Source: a virus
DNA length: 47,313 nucleotides
Direction: 5' to 3' (one strand)
IMG/VR virus record: IMGVR_UViG_3300018428_000042
Span: 1-47,313 of that record
Notes under the pieces: model-generated
Database searches by the model: none
Told to the model about the DNA's origin: nothing
What the model saw: only the letters and a program-made list of their open reading frames with translations
In this document: positions 31,701-40,700 of the stretch, in pieces
Numbering within the stretch: position 1 is the first letter of the stretch
Layout: every line of letters begins with the position of its first letter
Translations under genes and position numbers: made by a program

Positions 31701-34700
31701 GTTCCAGATGCTGTAAATGTATTACTGTCAGTAAAGAAGTTATACAATCCATCTTTTGATAGTCTATCAAATTTTATAGATAATGATAATGATCTTGCAA
31801 GGCTATTGCCCGTAATCGCAACTGCTTTTGCTATATCTGTGCTACTACCATTTCCTCCTACCAAACTTATTGTAGGTGTTTGTGTGTAACCTTTACCATT
31901 ATTTTTAACTACAACACCAGTAACTTTTCCGTTACTGATATATGCGCTTGCTTCTGCACCAGATCCATTGCCTTCAATTACTACTGTAGGCGGACTAGTA
32001 TATCCTGAACCTCCAGATGCAATATCTATTCTTTCAATCTCAAAACCTTTGTTATTATTCCACCAAGCATATGGATATTGATTTATTTCATTGCTAAATT
32101 CATTTACTGAAACAATTTTTCCTTTTTCAGAATTGTAAACTGGTGGTAAATCAAAATCTGTTGTAGCCGCAAAACTATTTTCTATACTATCATATTTTGA
32201 AATATATTCTCTAATGCTAGTTCTATAAGGCTTAACTTCTTCTATGTAACTTAGATAACTGTCAAGGCTATCATTTTTGTAATTACTTGTTGTTTTAAAT
32301 TCTCCTATATTATGTTCTGCATTTAAGAAACTTGTTTTAAATGCCCAATCAATATAAGTTTGTTCGTAGAATGCATATCTCACTGAATTAAAGAATAATT
32401 TATTCCATTCTACTCTATCTTCATTTAATAGAATGTCTATTTTAATACTATCAAGAATGTTACGTAATTCAGTAGTAGGTTCAATGTCATAAAAATCAAC
32501 ATCAAAAGAAGTTGCATTATCATAACCAACTCTGCTATTTTCAACATTATATAAATCGTCTGACAGACGTATAGTTCCGTCTTTTCTGCCTACAAGTTTG
32601 TAATTGTCAAGATTGGTCAATTTAGAATCTGACATTGTCTTTTCAAAAACAGCCCATCCACCTGAACCATATTCTTTGATTTTAATTAGGTCACCTATTT
32701 CAGTTGTAATAGTAGGTTCTTGAGATACATCGTTAATTTCTTTTGTTATTCTATCTGCACTTGTATATCCATCTGCCCACCAATCTGCAAAATTCCAATA
32801 TAGTCTAGTATCAAATCCCTGTGACGCACTTCTAAAGAATGATTTGCGTTCGTCATCCCATGCATAAATTGACCAGTAATTGTTTGCCGTATTATCATTT
32901 TCAACAAGCACACTAAAGTTTCTTACTGTTGCAGTAGCATTTGTATAATTTTTTCCTCTATTTGTAACAACTACCTGAACAACTCTACCTTGTCCATCAA
33001 TATGGCAAATTGCTTCTGCACTTGTGCCGTCGCCTGTAATTGTTATTGCCGGTCCTTCATACACACCAGGTGTTTCTTGGTCAAACAATTCTTGCGGCTT
33101 ATATCCAAAACCTGGATCAATTATATCAATTGAACTAACTTCATTGTCTATTATATTAACAAATAATTGTGCTCTTTTTAAACGCTGTGTTCCTACAGCA
33201 CTTAGGTCTGCAATATTCGTAACTTTAACGTCATATAAGTATAAATTTTCTGACGGAATAGGATCGAAAGAATTTAATCTTGTAAAGTTTATAGCATCGC
33301 TAAACGGTTTGGTAGATAGGACTTCATTTACTCTAGAAATAAGTTGTCCTAAAATCTGCCTTCTATCAATAAACATACTCTGTCGTGGTCTATATGAAAT
33401 ACCATAACGTTGTTTTTCTGATAAGTCAGGATCAGGAACTCTGTTTCCTTGAGTATCATAACCAACTAAACTATCAATCCATTTTCTTTCTAACTTTTCA
33501 GTTGGTAAACTATCTTCATCTCCTTCAGTTAACAATTGATATTCATTGTGAACTGGATTTGCTTTATCAGAACTATTTCTAAATTCTATGTTTAAAATGT
33601 TGGTATCATCAGATGCAATACTTCTATAATTGTATAAGAACAATTTATCAGAATCAGCAAGGGCAATATATGTATTTCCTAAACCTCCAGGGTTTGTAAT
33701 TAACGAAGCCACGTTTGCAGAAGAAATTGTTCTGCCAATTTTATTTTCAGGAACAATTAATTTATTTTTTACCCAGAAATAATATTTGGTTTCTGTTGGT
33801 AATCCTGTTAAAGGATTATAAAAAGTTTTAGCACTATAGGCTTCGTCCTCAGCATATAACGGCTGTCCTGATATTCCTAGTTGTGAACCTTCTGTTGTGT
33901 CTGCTATAACACTCCATTCACTAGGTAAAATTGATGACTCTACCCATTCGTAAATATCAACACTAGCACCTTCGGCTAATTGTCCCCAGTTTCCTAATCT
34001 GTATGCAGTATCACCTTGTTCATAATTAATCCATTTTACTGTAGATAAATCCCACCATAACTCACCAACATTTTTTTCATACCACGCATTTGTTGTGTCT
34101 ACAGTTACATCTCCATTACCTACATTATACACTGCTGGATTATAGCCTGTCTTCCAAGATAATTCTCTTTCAGCAGCATTTAAAATTTTAAGTTTACTAG
34201 GATCAAAAATTTCTAGGTCTTGTATTTTAGTATCAAACTGACCATCATAAAGTGAAATACGCTTTACTCTCGAAATATCAACATAATCTGTTTCTTGTCC
34301 AATTACTTTGAAAGGCTGAACTGAAGCGTCTTTTCTAAACAATCTAACCATGCCAGTTTTATCGCCTGTATAATCTAAAGTATCATTGTGAGGAGTTGGC
34401 TGAACATAATCAGGACTTCCAACAAGTATTAAATTTCTATCACAGGTTAAACTGTATCCAAAAGATTCATTGAGCGATAGATCGTCTTCTAATCTTTCTG
34501 CTAGTAAATATCTTAATCCTTTTTTCTCAAATACATACACACCGCCATGATTTCCTGCCAGTGTTGAATACGTAGTTTTTGCATCGTCGAAAGTTGTTGA
34601 TCTTCCATCAAACCTTATAGGCAAAGCATATCTAAGATTACTTGCACCTACAACAATTTTATCTGTAGAAGGACTTATACAAACACTTTGACCAAAATAT

Positions 34701-37700
34701 TCATTAGGATATTTCGTAAAACTTTCAATTTTTTGTTTTAATCTAAATGCAGAGTTGTAAGAATCACTTTCTAAATTAAACACATAAGCACTGCCTTGAT
34801 TTTGTAAATTCTTATCTGCTTTAGGACTTGTAACAACAAGAGTATCACCACTTGCATTCATGTCCATTGCATAACCAAATTCGTCACCAGATGCAATTCG
34901 TTCATCTAAACCAGTATCATTTAAATCTTCTAATGTGTCAGTAGTAATTGTTTGGTTAAGTCTATAAAAACCCAATGGCGATCTTTCATAAACAAAAACT
35001 TTACCTACTGACTCGCTTGAACTATCACCAATGTTGCTCCAAGGAGCACCATCGTCTGGATTTTCATTGAAACTTCTTATAGAACTATCCGTAGTTTGAG
35101 TTGCTAAACCTGTTCCAGGGGCGCTAGTTACTGCTACTACTGCATCTCCAAGATTATAAGTTAATCCTACTGTGCCGGCAACAACATTCCAATCAGTAGT
35201 TCCTACTTCTGTGATTGTATATGTATAGCCTTTATTAAATTCTGAAGACTGGATTTCATATCTAGTATCTTGAAGAATATGATATCCACCTTGATATCTT
35301 ACAACATCTCCTTCGATATATTCGGTATATGGTCTCCAAGTTCCTTTGAAGTTTGGAAAATATTGTCCGTCTGCTTCAGGAGCACTAATTGCAATTATAC
35401 TTCCGCTATAATTTGTTGCAACCTGTGAACCAAACTTATCGCCTGCCTTAACAAGCTCAGCAAGTTGATCTTGAGATAAAATACCCGATGCTAAAGTAGA
35501 ACCGTCATCATTAATACCAGCACTAATTGGTAAACTAGCACCTGTATTAATTTCATCTAATTGTAACCATTGATTTGATTCTACACTAATTGTGCTACCA
35601 TCGCCGTAGTTGTCTTCAAGAGCTTCCCATAAATTATTTAGATAGTAAACTATACTTCCTTTAGGATAGAAAGGTGTTTCAGATACTGTGCCTGTTCCTT
35701 CTACAGACTGCGTAGCAACAAATTCTGTTCCTGCTAGATTAGTTTGCGCACCAGCATCAATAAATTGACTTGTTCCTGAACTTACAATTGTATACGTTCT
35801 GCCTGCAATCATTTCATTAGATGCAAACGTTCCGCCTGGTCTATAAGGTCCCTTAAACTTATCGTTATATTCTAGTATCCATCCGTCTGTTTGATCATAT
35901 TCATAAATGTATACTCTGCCTTTATTTTCTTGAGCACCGGGTGCGGATACGATCATTCTATAAGCAGAATTATCTTTTACAATTTTAATTTGTGTTCCAA
36001 ATAAACTGTCTTGATCTGGTCTTGGACTTGTAAAACTACTATGATAGTTCCATTGGTTTGCTGACCAAGTATAAAGACTTACTAAACCTTGTTCACTATA
36101 TCCAACATTTGATCCAGTTTCTAAAGCAGGAATATTTTTAACTATTTTCCATTCATTGCTATAAACATTAATTGTGCTACCATCACCTACGTGATCAACT
36201 AATGATTCCCAAAGTTGTCCATCGTGCATTACAATGTCGCCTGGAGCATAATTTGATGTAATATCAAATATACCTCTATACTTTGTTGGTATTCCGCTAG
36301 CCTTAGGTGAACCTATAGCCAGCCACTGATCATCTGGGCTAAGTGCAATTTCTTGTCCAAACGTTCCAGTTACTGCGCTTTGAAAACCTTCTAAAGGTTC
36401 TATTATTTGTTTTACTTCAAGTCCAGAAGATTGTTCTAAATAAGCAACTGTATATCCTGCACCAGGAATGCCAACTAAAATTTGTCTATGTGTTTCTGCA
36501 TATGCAGTTTTTTGTCCAACTCCACTAGGATCGCTAACACCAAAGTTTGTAATTTTCTTAGGTGTATATGTTTGTGTTTTTTCAACTACTTCCCATTTAC
36601 CATTATAATCGTCTACAAATATTTTTGATCCTCTAGGTAGTAATGCTACTGTATCAGCAGCAATACTTTCGTAATTTGCAAACCTCGCTTCAGTAAACAG
36701 TAACGGATATGATTTACTACTTGGTTCAAATCCTGTATCAGAAGGTGCTTTTTCTACTGTGAAAGATATTGTAAATACGCTTTGCTTTTCTATTTTATGA
36801 AATTTATTCAAATCTCCTAAAGTTGTAAATCCTACAATATCTCCAACTTCTAAATTATGTCTTCTATCAAATGTTATTGTTACTTCTTTATCTTGTGTTG
36901 ATACTTCTGTAATTCTTAATTCATATTGGAAGTTTACTCTTAGAACTGTCCAACTTTGCTTATCGAAAGTTATCCAAAAATGATCGTTGTCAGTCACATC
37001 ATTAATATCTAAAGCAAGTATATCATCTCTATTTTTAAATGTAAATTCAGTCTGTCCTAGTTTTACATACCCAGCAGTTTTTAACGGGGGAGTATTAGAA
37101 CTTTTGTAAACAATATCTTTTGTGTAAGGGACAGGACCAAAATCAAAATCTGATTTGTCAATTCTATAATATCTATCTACGTGGCCTTCACCTTTACTGC
37201 TAGTGACTAATAATGGTTGTGGATTAATTTTAAAATTGTCGGTATTCAGTCTTATTTCATAAATGTCTGACTGGTCTGTTCCACCAAACTGTCCTACACG
37301 GAACGCCCATTCTTCTTTTAGATTAACTGTATCTCTTCCAACTCTACTTAACTTGTCAAATATTTTTGTAATAGAGTTAAAAGTTCCTTTTTCACGAATA
37401 AATCCTTGATATAACTTGAACTGTGTTACTTCATCTTCAGCAAGATTTTGTAAATAATCTCTTGTTTGATAACCAATAGTATGTCTCGCAAGCTCACGCT
37501 GACTCTGCCCTAATCCTTGACTATCTACTGCAAAATAATCTTCTATTTGATTTATTCTGTAATCATAGTTAGGAACTAATTGTTTCTCTGGATTAGAATC
37601 TAAAACTGTCCAATTATTATTATTAAATTCTACCTCACTTGTGTGGTTAAATTTACTTGTATAATTTTCAGACTTGTAACTTACAATATCGCCTAATCTG

Positions 37701-40700
37701 TAATCTGTAAACGATGTCCAAGGCTGTATATTAACATTGTCGAATATAAACCCAGGTGATGTATAATCACCATCCCAGTCTGTAGTTCTGAATCCTACAG
37801 TCTTAATTCGTTCTTGTCTGTATCCTGTATTTTTATCAAAAATTACATCATTAAAAACTGTTCTATCATCGAATACTGCAACATGCTCTTTTAAAACATA
37901 ATTTACTTTTAAATAATAAATTCCAGCAGTTGTGTTAAATGTGTTGATTGTAAAAGACTGGAAATCCCTTTTTACATCAATATTTCTAGGATCGAGAGGT
38001 TCGCCATTGTCTTTTAGGACATTATAATCATAGAAGCCGTCTAAAACATTGTCTGCAACTCCTACATTTTTTAAAACAGTTAATTTTTCAGCACCAGGAC
38101 TAAGTGTTATCAAACTTCCAATTGCCCAATTATGACTAGTCCAGAACATAAATTCTTTTGCACTAGTTACAAAATCTTGGACAACTTGGTTTTGTGAATC
38201 GTAATTATTAAAAACAAAACCTTGGTCTATCAAATATTCTTGATAACCAACTAAGAAATTAACAACATCCTGAATAGTTGTCAATAAAGATCCGTATGAC
38301 AAACGTCTTACATTAAATTTATTAAAGTTTCTAGCACGCTGAGCAGTTACTCCATTTTTAATTGGTAGATTAGGAAGTTTCATCCATCTGTTAGTTTCAA
38401 AAGTATCTGAGCTTGTATGCGTTTCTTTGGCTCTATAATAGTCGTTCCTATATTCTACAATAGCACCATTGTTGTAGGTTTGATTTTCTGACCAAACAAC
38501 AAATGTTTCACTTACGCCGCCAACTGTTATAGTTGGGTCTTTCTGACCTACATAAGGTTCATAATACTTAAAGTAAGGATTTAGACTATCATAACCATTA
38601 AGCACCCACCCTTTCTCATCTTTTTCTACTATTACTCCGCTGTATGTAATACTGCTTATTGGTGCAGATGCACTAAAAATAATATCATAATTTTCTGGCG
38701 GAACAAATATACTCGAACTTGCAGATGCAGGGCTTTTGCTATCTAATAAAAACTTTTGTTGATCTTTATCAACAAAACCAGAAAGTCTTGATGTTAATCT
38801 TACATTAATATTTTTAACAAAGGTTTGCAAATCATCAATTGATTTACCTAAATACTTGGTATACGATGCAAGATAAAAACTTAATCCACTTACTTGTTTG
38901 CTTCCTGTTACAGGAAAGTTAAGTTCATTTTTAGTAATGAACACTTTTGTATTTTTATCTACAATTTGATTTACAGCATTTCTTGTAGTTTGTGATTTAT
39001 CAAAATTTGCAACAATATATTCAAAAGGACGTAGTAGACACAGTGCAATTACAACAGCAAACGGATATTCTACACTACTTCTGTATGCATATTCAGCCGG
39101 GGAAACATCACCTAATTTAAAAGGTCCTTTATTATTAACAAAAGTAAAGTTTGTTGCTAGTCCACTTGTTAAAGGATCAACTAACAAACCATCTGCATCT
39201 ACAGGTAAATGTCTCATCAAACCAGGTCTAGCATATCTTTCATTTATACCTTGTCTACTTCCGTGTCTGATTATACCTGCTTCTAAATCTTCCCATAGAA
39301 TTAAGTTGCCACTTGTATAAGGTGCTTCACCATATTCGTCATCCCACCAATTAGGTTTTTCACTAAAGCCTAACATTTCCCAAGGACAACGATGAGGACG
39401 ATCAGTGTCGTAATAATAATTATAAGCACCTCTCCACCAACCAGGCAAGTTTTCATCTTTGTTAGGCCCAGTCATATTAGAATAGGTATAAGTGAAAGGT
39501 TCGTTTTCTGTGAGATATGTATTAAGTGTATAACCTATATTTGTATTTGCTATCCACTTTAGGAAATCCATATTTGTGATAACATCTAATTCATTTTTAC
39601 TGAATAACCCTGATTTATAATAACCACCTAAGTTTTTATCCATATCAAAAACTGTTTCATCATATGGATTTTTAATATTATTATAAATTCTATATTCAAG
39701 TTCCAGTAATAGATCATCACGGAAATCTCCGTAGGCTTGTGTAATACTTCCGTCATGGCCTTGAATAACTTCTCGTGGTTCTAAATACGTGTCATCTAAA
39801 AACTTTTGAGGTGTATACTTTTTGTATAATCCCATTGCAGTAGGAGTAGGCGGCATATGACTACTTGCGGTAGAATTATATTCGTTAATTAAAATTTTAT
39901 CACCTTCTTGTAAATCTACTAATAGTTCTACATAACCAAAAGTAGAATTTAAAGTATACTCTGAACCATACAACAATTGTTGACCGTTTTTATAAATGTA
40001 TACTGCTCTTCTGCTAAGAGTTTCTAAGTCGAATTTTTCTAATAGACTAAATGTTTTAATACCGGTATCTTCTACAATATATTCGTTAGATGAATATGCA
40101 CCGCTACCTATCATGTCTGAATCAGCAAAAGGACTTTTTGTTGTTTTAGTTTTAGATAGCTCAATTATTATTTGATCTACCATCTCTGCTGTGTTCTCTA
40201 TAAAGTCAATTTCTGATGCTCTTTTAATAAAGTTATCTTTGTAATTTAAATATTGCTGTTTAGCAAATTGTAGAGATTTAATTAAGTTATATTCTTTATC
40301 CACAAGCATAGCAATAGCAGATGGAGTCAAGCCACTGTGTTTAAGAAATCTCTTTGCATGTTTTTGAAAATCAGATAGATCGCGTAGATTACTCTTACCT
40401 GGCAATGATCCTTCAAACCTGCTATCAAACTCTAAAGATGTAACAACATGATCACTTGCTTGTCCTAAAGTGAATGTTTGCATTAATTCATTCAAAGGAT
40501 TTTTTTCTAAGCCTACAGGTATTTCATAATAGCCTTGATCTGGTTCTATGTTATCTACAATCTTAATATATAAAACATCATCTTTACTAAAAGTCTTATT
40601 CCATGTAAACTCATTACTAGAACGTGTATACGACTCTGTAAAACGTTGGCCATTTAAGTAAAAATTAATTTTTGCGTTGCTTGTTAACTTATCCCATTCA

